A stretch of DNA of 64,000 bases, from positions 434,001-498,000 of the forward strand of contig NZ_JAFLVT010000008.1 of assembly GCF_017316025.1 (NCBI RefSeq). Reading direction: 5' to 3'. Numbering within the stretch: position 1 is the stretch's first letter; each line of letters opens with the position of its first letter. Origin of the DNA: Candidatus Enterococcus myersii. Lineage in GTDB: Bacteria > Bacillota > Bacilli > Lactobacillales > Enterococcaceae. The notes below the pieces were generated by a model, which saw nothing but the letters and a program-made list of their open reading frames with translations, ran no database searches and was not told the DNA's origin. The position numbers were made by a program, and so were the translations under genes. Below, in pieces: positions 18,751 to 27,457 of the stretch.

Positions 18751-19602
18751 TTAAAAATGTTTTTCCCGGAAGTCTTTGATGATTTGCCGTGATTGATAAA
18801 TTTTTTCAGCATTTTCTTGGTTGCGGCTGATATATGAGTAAAACAAAATATCCACTGCTAAAAACTGTGCAATTAACGAATTGGTGGCCGCACTACGCAG
18901 GTCAGCTTCTTGTGGTCGGGAAACCTGTAAGGAAACATCCGCTAATTTAGAAAGTCGGTTATTACCAAAACGAGTTAGGGTAATAATTGGAATCTTCAAT
19001 TCTTTTGCGATTTCAGCAAAGTAAACAATTTCTGGCGTTTCACCGGAATTTGAAATCAACCACAAGGCTGCGTCTTTTTTAGTGTTGATAAGTTGTGGTA
19101 ACAATGCGTTATAGTTCGTTTCTAAAGACACGCTTTTACCAATACGGTCCCATTTTTGTTTAATGTCTTCGGCTACTAGATGAGAGGCACCTACGCCGGT
19201 TACAAAAATACGCTCTTTTGTTTCCAGCAACTTCAATGCGGCCACTAATTTTTCGTCACTTAAGATTTGTGTCGTTTCATGTAGTGTAAGTTGGGCATTT
19301 TGCGACAACTTTTCTTTTAAAGAAGCAATTGGTTCATTTTTTTTTACATCTGAATATTCTTGGTTCCCGCCATTCTGTTGACTTTCAGCTGAAATTTGAA
19401 TTTTGAAGTCGGTCAGACTTGAAGCGCCAACTTTTTTGGCAAAGCGGACAACAGTCGGTGCGCTGGTTTTTGAACCTTTGGCAATTTGTTCAGCTGTCAT
19501 AGTCGGTATTTTATCAATATTCTTTTTTATATAACGAAAAATCCGCAGTTCTGCTTTGGATAATTCACTTTCCATTCCTTGAATTCGATTGATTAGTGCC
19601 AT
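18751..19602 (-). CDS. RpiR-family transcriptional regulator, MurR-like
   Basis: 283 residues from the ATG at 19602 (GAGGTGATTGCA before it); an upstream in-frame start at 19686 has no ribosome binding site. An N-terminal HTH (MTAEQIAKGSKTSAPTVVRF, then AKKVGASSLTDFK) is followed by a SIS sugar-phosphate-binding domain (IFVTGVGASHLVAEDIKQKW, LWLISNSGETPEIVYFA, RPQEADLRSAATNSLIAQF). RpiR/MurR repressors sense MurNAc-6P or related sugar phosphates. In staphylococci murR sits at the end of the mupG-murQ-murP operon; here it is separated by the bus genes and lies on the opposite strand. Control of the mur operon is therefore plausible but not shown. Confidence 0.75.
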   Translation of the reverse strand: MALINRIQGMESELSKAELRIFRYIKKNIDKIPTMTAEQIAKGSKTSAPTVVRFAKKVGASSLTDFKIQISAESQQNGGNQEYSDVKKNEPIASLKEKLSQNAQLTLHETTQILSDEKLVAALKLLETKERIFVTGVGASHLVAEDIKQKWDRIGKSVSLETNYNALLPQLINTKKDAALWLISNSGETPEIVYFAEIAKELKIPIITLTRFGNNRLSKLADVSLQVSRPQEADLRSAATNSLIAQFLAVDILFYSYISRNQENAEKIYQSRQIIKDFREKHF

Positions 19603-19747
19603 TGCAATCACCTCAAGAATATTATAACAGAAAAGGTATGCACTGGGGATGCTAAAGGATGTCAGAAATGGACGTATTTTTGTCATAGGATAAGCTTGTC
19701 TAACGGTCCAAAATTTTTTGCTTTAGGAAAAAGTAGTGTAGTTTAGT

Positions 19748-19800
19748 AAAAAAAGTACCTCCGTAAAATTTCAAAGCAATTTTTACGGAGGTACTCTTTT
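19748..19800 (-). terminator. Terminator after the azoreductase gene
   Basis: GTACCTCCGTAAAA and TTTTTACGGAGGTAC form the stem; a run of seven T residues follows on the minus strand. Confidence 0.95.
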
Positions 19801-19828
19801 TATCTGGCTAACAAAGTCAATAGAAGAC

Positions 19829-20449
19829 TTAGAAAGTTTTTGCTGCAGCTTTTACTTCTGTTGTAGCTTTTGCCATAATTTCATCGACTTTGGTTGGGTC
19901 AAAGTCTAAGCCTTCAGCTAAAACTTCACTAAAGTCGCTGATACCAATGAAGTTCAATAGTTGGCGGGTATATTGGGCAGCGAAGTCTTGTCCGTTATAA
20001 AAACCGCCGCTTGCTTGAATATGCAATGCTTTTTTACCTGTAACTAAACCAACCGGACCTTCAGCTGTATATTTGAAGGTTTTACCGGCAACACAGATTG
20101 TGTCAAACCAGGCCTTTAAGCGACTTGGGATGCTTAAATTCCACAATGGGTTGGCAATCACGACTTTATCGGCCTTTTCAAATTGTTCTGTCAAACCATT
20201 AAAAGCAGCCAGCTTAGCTTGTTGCGCAGCTGTTAGCTCGTTAAATTGTGCCCCGTTCATTAAAGCGTGCCAGCCAGAAGTGATATCACCATCGATTTCA
20301 GGGAAATCAGCAGCATAAGGATTGACCACGATAATTTCATCGTTGGGGTTAGTTTCTTTATAAGTAGTTAAAAAGCTTTCTAATAATTGAATTGCATGAG
20401 AATCTTTGGCATCAAGGGGATGTCCTTTAACTGCAAGTAATGTTGTCAT
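19829..20449 (-). CDS. azoR: FMN-dependent NADH-azoreductase
   Basis: 206 residues from the ATG at 20449, after GGAGGAAAAAAAC; the enterococcal AzoA enzyme is about 208. Flavodoxin-like fold: MTTLLAVKGHPLDAKDSHAI at the phosphate-binding loop, VIANPLWNLSIPSRLKAWFD and the flavin-contact segment HIQASGGFYNG. Family members use NAD(P)H to reduce azo dyes and quinones in the cytoplasm; the physiological role is usually quinone and thiol-stress protection. Monocistronic with its own terminator. Whether dyes or quinones are the true substrate is not decided by sequence. Confidence 0.88.
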   Translation of the reverse strand: MTTLLAVKGHPLDAKDSHAIQLLESFLTTYKETNPNDEIIVVNPYAADFPEIDGDITSGWHALMNGAQFNELTAAQQAKLAAFNGLTEQFEKADKVVIANPLWNLSIPSRLKAWFDTICVAGKTFKYTAEGPVGLVTGKKALHIQASGGFYNGQDFAAQYTRQLLNFIGISDFSEVLAEGLDFDPTKVDEIMAKATTEVKAAAKTF

Positions 20450-20628
20450 GTTTTTTTCCTCCAATTTTTTCCAGTACGTATTTGTTGCCACAATTAACAA
20501 GCGACATCAGTTTTTTTAACTATGTATGCGTATAAAAAAACGCACGTTGTGATTATAACGGTTACATTTAATAATTTTCAATTTATTTGCTTGTGAAAGA
20601 CGATAAGTAAAATTTAAAAGGATTCAAC

Positions 20629-20754
20629 TTGCATTTTTTCTTCTAATCAAGTAAAGTATACCTGTGTGCAATGCGCACCACCTGTCACTTGGTTTGGCGA
20701 GTCACCAACGCTTTACTCAGTCGCAGGGAGAATAATAATGTGAGGTGAAAAAAC
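20629..20754 (+). promoter_or_regulatory. rpsO promoter and structured leader
   Basis: TTGCAT, 17 bp, TAAAGT (20652-20657) begins a leader of about 90 bases. GTGTGC-AAT-GCGCAC is a tight hairpin (20664-20678), followed by further pairing around GGTTTGGCGAGTC. S15 leaders in Gram-positives commonly bind S15 for feedback control; that function here is inference. Confidence 0.45.
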
Positions 20755-21024
20755 ATGGCAATTTCAAAAGAACGTAAAAACGAAATCATGACAAAATTTG
20801 CACGCCACGAAGGCGACACTGGTTCTCCAGAAGTGCAAATCGCTGTGTTGACTGAAGAGATCAACCACTTGAATGAACACGCACGCGTCCACAAAAAAGA
20901 CCACCATTCTTACCGTGGTTTGATGAAAAAAGTTGGTCATCGTCGTAACTTGTTAGCTTACTTACGTAAAACTGACGTACAACGTTACCGCGAATTGATC
21001 CAAGCTTTAGGATTACGTCGTTAG
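20755..21024 (+). CDS. rpsO: 30S ribosomal protein S15
   Basis: 89 residues, the standard S15 length. It begins [20 protein letters not shown] and contains [20 protein letters not shown] and the rRNA-binding segment [21 protein letters not shown]15 is a primary binder of 16S rRNA in the central domain of the small subunit. GTGAGGTG precedes the start. It is followed by its own terminator and then pnp, the conserved rpsO-pnp neighbourhood. Confidence 0.98.
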   Translation: MAISKERKNEIMTKFARHEGDTGSPEVQIAVLTEEINHLNEHARVHKKDHHSYRGLMKKVGHRRNLLAYLRKTDVQRYRELIQALGLRR

Positions 21025-21036
21025 TCGTTATCGTCT

Positions 21037-21071
21037 TAAAAGTGAGGTTCAGCATGAATCTCACTTTTTTT
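21037..21071 (+). terminator. Terminator after rpsO
   Basis: AAAAGTGAG.TTC pairs with GAA.CTCACTTTT, followed by a T-run. Confidence 0.9.
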
Positions 21072-21108
21072 GCTATAAAAAACTAAACAAAAGCTGGGGT
21101 AGTGGTAA

Positions 21109-21176
21109 GGCTAACTACTAACCAAATGAAAGCTTTGAAATGTTATTTTAAATTTTTCATTTGTTTAGTAGCAGCC
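21109..21176 (+). promoter_or_regulatory. Long leader hairpin upstream of pnp
   Basis: GGCT.ACTACTAA...AAATGAAA pairs with TTTCATTT..TTAGTAG.AGCC to give a stem of about 20 bp only 29 bases before the coding start, with no T-run. Its position and length recall the RNase III-cleaved pnp leader stem of E. coli, through which PNPase controls its own mRNA. Confidence 0.55.
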
Positions 21177-21204
21177 CACTATCTACAGAAAGATAGGAGA
21201 ACTT

Positions 21205-23328
21205 ATGACAAAGCAAGTATTTAAAACAACTTGGGGCGGCCGCCCCTTGCAAGTTGAAGTCGGTCAATTAGCTAAACAAGCCAACGGAGCAGTTTTAGTC
21301 CGCTATGGTGATACAGCCGTATTGAGTGCAGCCGTTGCCTCAAAAGAAGCAAAAGATACAGATTTTTTCCCATTGACGATTAACTATGAAGAAAAAATGT
21401 ATGCCGTTGGTAAGATCCCTGGTGGTTTTATTAAACGTGAAGGTCGCCCTTCAACTGACGCGACATTGACAGCCCGTTTAATCGACCGGCCAATTCGTCC
21501 AATGTTTGCAGAAGGCTTCCGTAATGAAGTGCAAGTAACCAATATTGTAATGAGCGTAGAACAAGATTGTTCACCTGCTATGGCTGCAATGTTAGGTTCA
21601 TCTTTAGCGCTATCTATTTCAGACATTCCTTTTGATGGCCCAATTGCTGGTGTTGAAGTTGGTCGTGTCAATGGTGAATATGTGTTGAACCCAACTGTTG
21701 AACAAGCAGAAAAAACAGATATCGAATTAAGTGTAGCCGGGACAAAACAAGCAATTAACATGGTGGAATCCGGCGCTAAAGAAGTGTCAGAAGACGATAT
21801 GCTAGGTGCTTTACTATTTGGTTTTGATGCAATTAAAGAATTAGTTGCTTTCCAAGAAGAAATTGTCGCAGCTGTCGGCAAAGAAAAAATGGAAGTAAAA
21901 CTTTTACAAGTTAATCCAGAATTAAAACAAGACATTTACGACAACTACTACAATGTTATGAAAACTGCTGTTATGACAGAAGAAAAACTAGCTCGTGAAG
22001 ATGAAATTGAGAAAGTAAAAGAAACTGTCAAAGAAGTTTACGCAGAAAAATTTGCTAATATTGAAACAGAAGACTTGGTTCAAATTACAAAAGAAATCAA
22101 GCAAGTAGCTGAAGACTTAGAAAAAGATGTGGTACGGGAATTAATTACAATTGATAAAATCCGCCCTGATGGTCGTAAGTTAGACGAAATCCGTCAACTT
22201 TCCTCAGAAGTTGGTTTATTACCACGGGTTCATGGTTCTGGTTTATTTACGCGGGGACAAACGCAAGCTCTATCTGCTTGTACTTTAGCACCATTAGGAG
22301 AACATCAAATTATTGATGGTTTAGGTGTGGAAGAGTCTAAACGTTTCATTCACCACTACAATTTCCCCCAATTTTCAGTTGGTTCAACGGGTCGCGCCGG
22401 CTCACCTGGTCGTCGTGAAATTGGACATGGTGCTTTAGGGGAACGTGCATTAGCACAAGTGATCCCAAGTGAAACAGATTTCCCTTATACAATTCGTTTA
22501 GTCGCAGAAGTTTTAGAATCGAATGGTTCTTCTTCACAAGCAAGTATTTGTGCAGGAACATTAGCATTGATGGATGCTGGTGTGCCAATTAAAGCGCCAG
22601 TTGCCGGCATTGCGATGGGTCTGGTTTCAGATGGTGAAAATTACACAATCTTGACAGATATTCAAGGCTTGGAAGATCACTTAGGCGATATGGACTTTAA
22701 AGTTGCAGGTACCAAAGATGGTATTACAGCACTACAAATGGATATCAAAATTCAAGGTATTACAGAACAAATTTTACGTGAAGCATTAGCGCAAGCGAAA
22801 AAAGCACGTTTTGAAATCTTAGAAGAATTAACTTCAACATTGGCGCAACCGCGCGAAGAGTTGAGCCCATATGCACCGAAGATTGAAATGATCCAAATCG
22901 ATCCTGAAAAAATCAAAGTGGTTATCGGTAAAGGTGGCGACACCATTAACGGTATCATTGAAGAAACAGGCGTTAAAATCGATATCGATCAAGAAGGTAA
23001 AGTTTCAATCGCCTCAGCTGATTCAGAAATGATTCAAAAAGCGATTAAGATTATTGAAGAATTAACCAAAGAAGTAAAAGTTGGCGAAGTTTACTTAGGT
23101 AAAGTTGTCCGCATTGAAAAATTTGGTGCCTTCGTTAACTTAATCAAAGGTAAAGATGGCTTAGTTCACATTTCACAGCTCGCAAATGAACGTGTAAACA
23201 ATGTAGAAGACGTAGTGAAATTAGGGGATGAAGTTTTAGTTAAAGTAACGGAAATTGACCGTCAAGGCCGTGTCAACTTATCTCGTAAAGCATTATTAAA
23301 AGACGATAACAAAGAAGACGCTAAATAA
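21205..23328 (+). CDS. pnp: Polyribonucleotide nucleotidyltransferase (PNPase)
   Basis: 707 residues. Two RNase PH-like halves flank an alpha-helical linker (about 215-300, highly charged). The second half carries the phosphorolysis site [20 protein letters not shown] region and [23 protein letters not shown] domain follows ([19 protein letters not shown], near 565) and then an S1 domain ([20 protein letters not shown]). The trimeric enzyme degrades RNA 3' to 5' with phosphate and takes part in RNA turnover. It has its own leader and terminator. Confidence 0.98.
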   Translation: MTKQVFKTTWGGRPLQVEVGQLAKQANGAVLVRYGDTAVLSAAVASKEAKDTDFFPLTINYEEKMYAVGKIPGGFIKREGRPSTDATLTARLIDRPIRPMFAEGFRNEVQVTNIVMSVEQDCSPAMAAMLGSSLALSISDIPFDGPIAGVEVGRVNGEYVLNPTVEQAEKTDIELSVAGTKQAINMVESGAKEVSEDDMLGALLFGFDAIKELVAFQEEIVAAVGKEKMEVKLLQVNPELKQDIYDNYYNVMKTAVMTEEKLAREDEIEKVKETVKEVYAEKFANIETEDLVQITKEIKQVAEDLEKDVVRELITIDKIRPDGRKLDEIRQLSSEVGLLPRVHGSGLFTRGQTQALSACTLAPLGEHQIIDGLGVEESKRFIHHYNFPQFSVGSTGRAGSPGRREIGHGALGERALAQVIPSETDFPYTIRLVAEVLESNGSSSQASICAGTLALMDAGVPIKAPVAGIAMGLVSDGENYTILTDIQGLEDHLGDMDFKVAGTKDGITALQMDIKIQGITEQILREALAQAKKARFEILEELTSTLAQPREELSPYAPKIEMIQIDPEKIKVVIGKGGDTINGIIEETGVKIDIDQEGKVSIASADSEMIQKAIKIIEELTKEVKVGEVYLGKVVRIEKFGAFVNLIKGKDGLVHISQLANERVNNVEDVVKLGDEVLVKVTEIDRQGRVNLSRKALLKDDNKEDAK

Positions 23329-23354
23329 TAAAAATAGGCTTGGAGCAGAGGTTT

Positions 23355-23381
23355 GATTAACCCTTGCCCCAAGCCTTTTTA
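23355..23381 (+). terminator. Terminator after pnp
   Basis: AGGCTTGG.GCA..GGTT pairs with AACC..TGC.CCAAGCCT and is followed by five T residues. Confidence 0.85.
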
Positions 23382-23574
23382 GTTGGGAAAATGATAAGAT
23401 TTTTCTTTCGCGCTGGTATTAAAAAATTCCCAATGCTATGAACTTTTATGGATATTGCGCTTCACAAATTACTCTGATAAGAAATAAGGTAAAACTTTTA
23501 AAAATTTGACGAACAATTTAAAAAAATTCACACTTATTTTTCCTAGGCTAAACGAGTTTACTTCGACTTTACTG

Positions 23575-24303
23575 TTAATTCTTTTGTGCTTTGATAAGTA
23601 ACATCATAGGGCGACGAAGTTCTTCTTTCATGCCATCTTCATGCCACCTGTCTTTTGGCGGCAAGGGTTCTACCACATCTAAAAGCGTAAAATCATTTTT
23701 TAACAAAGTCTGCAAATAAGTTGTGAGGGTTCGATGATATTTTACAACTTTTTCCCCTAAGAAATTGGTTTTTCGTAAACCTTCTGTAAAGTAATGGTCA
23801 AGGGGATAATGTAAAATATTTCCATTGTCATCGTAATACCAATCTTCTGATCCTTCTGCCGTGAAGGCGGGATGTTCCACTGAAAAAAGTAAAATTCCCT
23901 CAGGTTTTAAGTAGCTTTTGATATTTGCAATTAAACTAGCAAAATCAGCGACATAATGAATAGCTAAAGAGCTCATGACGATATCAAAAGAATCAGCAGG
24001 AAATGAAATTGTGGCAATATCAGCTTGTAAATAATGGACAGGATATTCTTTTGTTTTTTGTTTGGCTACTGTTAACATTTTTTTTGATAAATCTACGCCG
24101 GTTACATTCTTTGCGCCGTATTTTGCGGCATAAAGACAGTGCCAACCATAGCCACAGCCAAGATCCAAAACTGTTTTTTCCTTAAAGTCTGGTAATAACT
24201 TTTGCAGCGTTGGCCACTCTCCAGCACCAGTTAAACCTTTTTGGCTGCGGTCCATTTGGCTGTACTTGTAAAAAAATGTTTCGTTGTCATAAATATTTTC
24301 CAT
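23575..24303 (-). CDS. Class I SAM-dependent methyltransferase
   Basis: 242 residues from the ATG at 24303; the in-frame ATG at 24318 overlaps the ribosome binding site GGAGGAAAAAAAC and is rejected. SAM-binding motif I is TVLDLGCGYGWHCLYAAKYG, with VTGVDLSKKML, a motif II/III region FDIVMSSLAIHYV and PEGILLFSVEHPAF. The Methyltransf_11/25-type fold is clear, but nothing identifies the substrate. The C-terminal LPPKDRWHEDGMKEELRRPM is typical of small-molecule methyltransferases in this group. It stands alone, about 100 bp downstream of the MATE gene on the same strand. Confidence 0.75.
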   Translation of the reverse strand: MENIYDNETFFYKYSQMDRSQKGLTGAGEWPTLQKLLPDFKEKTVLDLGCGYGWHCLYAAKYGAKNVTGVDLSKKMLTVAKQKTKEYPVHYLQADIATISFPADSFDIVMSSLAIHYVADFASLIANIKSYLKPEGILLFSVEHPAFTAEGSEDWYYDDNGNILHYPLDHYFTEGLRKTNFLGEKVVKYHRTLTTYLQTLLKNDFTLLDVVEPLPPKDRWHEDGMKEELRRPMMLLIKAQKN

Positions 24304-24404
24304 GTTTTTTTCCTCCATGTCATTTTTTATTAAATGCCATGGCGTTTGGCTCTTTTATGGGCAATCATAGTATCAACCTACTTTCTCTTTTTATTTTAGC
24401 ACGC

Positions 24405-25697
24405 TTAGTAGGAAATATCGCTGCGATAACTTTTTTTTACTTGTATAAATAATAGGCTTGCAATCAATAGGGTTAAAAATTCACTTAAAGGTAAGCTGCT
24501 CCATACCCCGACTATGCCAAAAGTTTTTCCAAGTAAAATTACAAAGGGGAGAATTAATACATAACCCCGCAGCAAAGCAACTGCAAAAGATTGTTTTGCG
24601 TAACCGACAGCAGAAAAGAAAATACTAAAGACGATAGTAAAGCAGGCACCAAACAAGGCTAAAAAGTAAATCCCCATCCCTTTGGTTGCAAGGTGTGTTA
24701 AGGTCGCATCGTGATCGCGATTAAATAAGCCGACAATTGGGAACTTGAAAAGAGTTATAACGAGATACAACAGGAAGGCTAAAAAAAAGCTAACGGTAAA
24801 ACCGTAACGTAAATAGCTGAAAACTTTTGTTTCTTCTTTTTTTGCTGCCGCTTGTGAGATTAAAGGCTGAATACCCTGTGCAACGCCCGTAAACAAAGAT
24901 AAGCCGACAAGTAAGATATTGGCAAGTACGCCATATGCTGCTACAGCGATATCTCCGCTTAGAGCAAGCAGCACTTGATTGAAAACTAAAATGCTAATGC
25001 CGGTACTCATTTCGGTCAAAAAAGAAGCTAAGCCTAATTGTGTGCTACAGCTGATGGTCTTGAATTTTGGTAATGTAAATTGCCAAATTAAACGACGGTT
25101 GGCTTTCTTTTTGTGAGTACTTAAAATCAATAAACTTAAAACGGGAGCTAATACAGTAGCTAGTGCAGCCCCGGCCATTCCCATATTCATTGGGAAAACG
25201 AAAATATAGTCAAAGATAATATTAAAAAGACTAGAAAAAAGCATAGCTTTCATCGCCAGTTGCGGATTATGATCATTGCGAATAAAGGCTAAGACCAAAT
25301 TGTTGCAAATGAAAAAAGGCGCCATAATTAAAATGAAACGTAAGTAGGTCGTAGTTAGCGGCAATGTGGCCAAACTTGCTCCCAGTAAAGAAGCTAAAGG
25401 TGCTGCAAAAATTAAACCCAACAAAGTAAAGAGGAGTCCGATGATAATTCCTGTCAAAAGCAGCTGGGAAAAGTAATTTTTTTGTCCTCCTTTTAAGACA
25501 AACAAGGTAGCACCTCCCATTCCTAAAAGTAGTCCTAAACCATTCAAAAGGTTAAAGAGCGGTAAAGCAATATTAAGAGCAGTTAATCCTAAAGTTCCTA
25601 CACCATTTGCAATAAAAAAAGTGTCGGCTAGAATATACAAAGACAAACCAAAAGTACTTAAGACGCTCCGCGTGACATAGCCTCTAATTTCTTTCAT
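24405..25697 (-). CDS. MATE-family multidrug efflux transporter
   Basis: 430 residues from the ATG at 25697, directly after TGGAGG. Twelve hydrophobic helices in two six-helix bundles are visible, beginning VLSTFGLSLYILADTFFIAN (a MATE helix 1) with LPLFNLLNGLGLLLGMGGA, and PLISQAAAKKEETKV in the loop between halves. MATE proteins export cationic drugs or metabolites in exchange for Na+ or H+; this one falls in the DinF/MepA-like range by appearance. The mRNA leader contains an intrinsic terminator immediately before the ribosome binding site, suggesting induced read-through. Substrate unknown. Confidence 0.8.
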   Translation of the reverse strand: MKEIRGYVTRSVLSTFGLSLYILADTFFIANGVGTLGLTALNIALPLFNLLNGLGLLLGMGGATLFVLKGGQKNYFSQLLLTGIIIGLLFTLLGLIFAAPLASLLGASLATLPLTTTYLRFILIMAPFFICNNLVLAFIRNDHNPQLAMKAMLFSSLFNIIFDYIFVFPMNMGMAGAALATVLAPVLSLLILSTHKKKANRRLIWQFTLPKFKTISCSTQLGLASFLTEMSTGISILVFNQVLLALSGDIAVAAYGVLANILLVGLSLFTGVAQGIQPLISQAAAKKEETKVFSYLRYGFTVSFFLAFLLYLVITLFKFPIVGLFNRDHDATLTHLATKGMGIYFLALFGACFTIVFSIFFSAVGYAKQSFAVALLRGYVLILPFVILLGKTFGIVGVWSSLPLSEFLTLLIASLLFIQVKKSYRSDISY

Positions 25698-25709
25698 AAA
25701 AATTCCTCC

Positions 25710-25762
25710 AAAAAAAGAGCAGAACTTTATCCTCCATTGGCCTATGGGATAAAGTGCTACTC
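25710..25762 (-). promoter_or_regulatory. Attenuator hairpin in the MATE gene leader
   Basis: Minus strand GAGTAGCACTTTATCC pairs with GGATAAAGTTCTGCTC (two mismatches) and is followed by seven T residues and then at once by the GGAGG ribosome binding site. A terminator between promoter and start codon of one gene implies conditional read-through. Confidence 0.65.
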
Positions 25763-25817
25763 TCAACAATTTTTTGTTGGCAAAACCCGGCGATTTTGCA
25801 GATATGTGAATGAATTC

Positions 25818-25846
25818 ATTTTAGCAACTTGCCAAATATTACGCAA
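25818..25846 (-). promoter_or_regulatory. Promoter of the MATE gene
   Basis: Minus strand TTGCGT (25841-25846), 17-bp spacer, TAAAAT (25818-25823). Transcription would start near 25811, giving a leader of about 110 bases that includes the attenuator. Confidence 0.55.
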
Positions 25847-25956
25847 TCTTAATGAGCAAAGGTTCATTTTATTTTTCAAATTAAGTTGTTACATAAGCAA
25901 ATAATGGAAAAAAGACCAGTTTTAATTTTGTACCTTAATAATAAGGAGATGAGAAG

Positions 25957-26952
25957 ATGGTCTATCAATGCTTATTGGAAAGAGATGAACGAGCAATTTG
26001 GCAAATTTATTCGTTGGGACAAAGAGGTGAGCTGGTTGCATATGAGCACTTGCAAGCAGCATTTCATTTCGCTAAGACAAAGATTCAGCGCTTGTGTGAT
26101 TGGTGGGCAGAAATTGAGGAAAAAGAGGCAGTCGGAATATATTTTACGCCACAAAATGCCGGTATTCAGGTTGAATTAGCAGATCATTTTTGTCAAACGC
26201 GTTTGTGGCAAAGACTTTTGTCTGAAAGTTTGACATTTCACTTGTTGTGGCAAAAACTAAACGATCCCCTGGTAACGATCACGCAACTTTCACAGCAGCA
26301 CTATATTGCCCGGAAAACAGTGTGGCGACGTTTAGAAGGACTTCGGCCATTGTGGTTAAATTTCAATTTACGCTTAGATGATAATTTTCAAAGCTGCCTG
26401 ATGGGTTTGGAAAGTCAGAAACGTTACTTGATTTTGCAGTTAAAAAAGATGCAGATGCTGCCCTTTGAAAGAGATAGTGCAGCACTATTGTCCTACATGC
26501 AAGAACTTAGCTTAAAGCGTCAAAATTTTGGCTTTAAACTAACCCCGATGGAAGCAAAAATCTTACATAGTCGTGCACCACAACTTCCTTATCAAATTGA
26601 TGAAAGAGGATGGCTATATTTATTGCGTCAATTATTAGGAAATGAGATTTGGTTACCTAAAAGTTATCAAACTTTCGTTACTGCATTAGAAAACCACCCC
26701 CATTCACTTGGTTTAACGCCAACAGACACAAAAGAAATTTATCGCTATCATTTATGTTTGCAGCTTTTTTGTGGCGATAGCTTTGAGGAGTTTTTAACGC
26801 CTCGCTGTATTTTATCTGAGGCTTATTTGATACAAGAGTTCAGTGAAAAATATGTGGATAAGTATGCAAGATTCACCCGCAATCATCGCTATGTCGTTAA
26901 TGGCTATGATTACGCATTGAAAAAGAAGTCTTCTTCTTTAGAATTTGCTTAA
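25957..26952 (+). CDS. Unrecognised protein with HTH-like segments, possible Mga-type regulator
   Basis: 331 residues from the ATG at 25957 (GGAGATGAGAAG before it). I do not recognise the family with confidence. The N-terminal part (LVAYEHLQAAFHFAKTKIQR) and a central segment (VTITQLSQQHYIARKTVWRR, then LEGLRPLW) each look like helix-turn-helix units. This two-HTH start resembles the Mga/AtxA family seen again at 60907, but the protein is shorter and no PRD or EIIB-like domain is evident. It is divergent from the MATE gene, so it might control it; that is inference. Base composition is similar to its neighbours. Confidence 0.5.
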   Translation: MVYQCLLERDERAIWQIYSLGQRGELVAYEHLQAAFHFAKTKIQRLCDWWAEIEEKEAVGIYFTPQNAGIQVELADHFCQTRLWQRLLSESLTFHLLWQKLNDPLVTITQLSQQHYIARKTVWRRLEGLRPLWLNFNLRLDDNFQSCLMGLESQKRYLILQLKKMQMLPFERDSAALLSYMQELSLKRQNFGFKLTPMEAKILHSRAPQLPYQIDERGWLYLLRQLLGNEIWLPKSYQTFVTALENHPHSLGLTPTDTKEIYRYHLCLQLFCGDSFEEFLTPRCILSEAYLIQEFSEKYVDKYARFTRNHRYVVNGYDYALKKKSSSLEFA

Positions 26953-27048
26953 ATCTACTTTTTTAAGCGAAATTTATTGCATATAATTATAATTTTATTG
27001 TAAATGATGATAAAATATAAGCAATAAGTGACGAAAGTAGGTGGCAGA

Positions 27049-27312
27049 ATGCTGGAGTTATTTTGGTCTTTCATTGTTGGTAGCACTTTAGGTCTATTGG
27101 CTGGATTAATTATAGGAAATGATATTCGTAGTGGTTTTTTAGGCTATATGATAATAGGTTTTTTAGGTAGTTGGGTCGGGCGAATTTTTCTTGGTCCCAC
27201 TGGTCCGCAAGTTGGTGGCTTCTACGTAATTCCCGCTTTAGTTGGTTCGGTGATGTGTCTAGCAGTCTGTTCATACCTTTTACAAAAAATTCGTCAGTTC
27301 GGTTTTTATTAG
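27049..27312 (+). CDS. GlsB/YeaQ/YmgE-family small membrane protein
   Basis: 87 residues from the ATG at 27049, preceded by GTAGGTGG; a GTG at 27028 in frame has no such site. Three hydrophobic segments rich in glycine (FIVGSTLGLLAGLIIGNDIR, GFLGYMIIGFLGSWVGRIFL, and a C-terminal VIPALVGSVMCLAVCSYLL) fit the transglycosylase-associated (PF04226) family. In Enterococcus faecalis GlsB is a member linked to the general stress protein Gls24. Function is poorly known; no gls24 gene lies next to it here. Confidence 0.6.
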   Translation: MLELFWSFIVGSTLGLLAGLIIGNDIRSGFLGYMIIGFLGSWVGRIFLGPTGPQVGGFYVIPALVGSVMCLAVCSYLLQKIRQFGFY

Positions 27313-27320
27313 TCAGTTTT

Positions 27321-27348
27321 AGCCATGCAGTTCGCATGGCTTTTTTTT
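27321..27348 (+). terminator. Terminator after the GlsB-like gene
   Basis: AGCCATGC and GCATGGCT form a perfect stem with a five-base loop, followed by eight T residues. Confidence 0.95.
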
Positions 27349-27372
27349 ATGGGATTAAATGGCTCACTCTTT

Positions 27373-27387
27373 TGTAAACGCTTTACA
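27373..27387 (+). promoter_or_regulatory. cre-like palindrome upstream of the oad-type operon
   Basis: TGTAAACGCTTTACA is a perfect palindrome around CGC with TGTAAA/TTTACA arms, close to CcpA cre sites. An extended -10 (TGTTAAAAT) lies about ten bases downstream. CcpA control of oxaloacetate/citrate genes is usual in enterococci. Confidence 0.55.
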
Positions 27388-27457
27388 TAATGTTATGTTA
27401 AAATTAATTGAGCTATTATTTTTATCGTCTTAAATTTTCCTTTAAAGGAGGTGCCTG

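Noticed and set aside
25763-25823. Leader peptide (18 codons) sensing a drug upstream of the MATE gene
   Set aside because: Its ATG overlaps the best -10 element, so it would not be in the transcript; there is also no ribosome binding site. Kept only as a remark in the attenuator finding.
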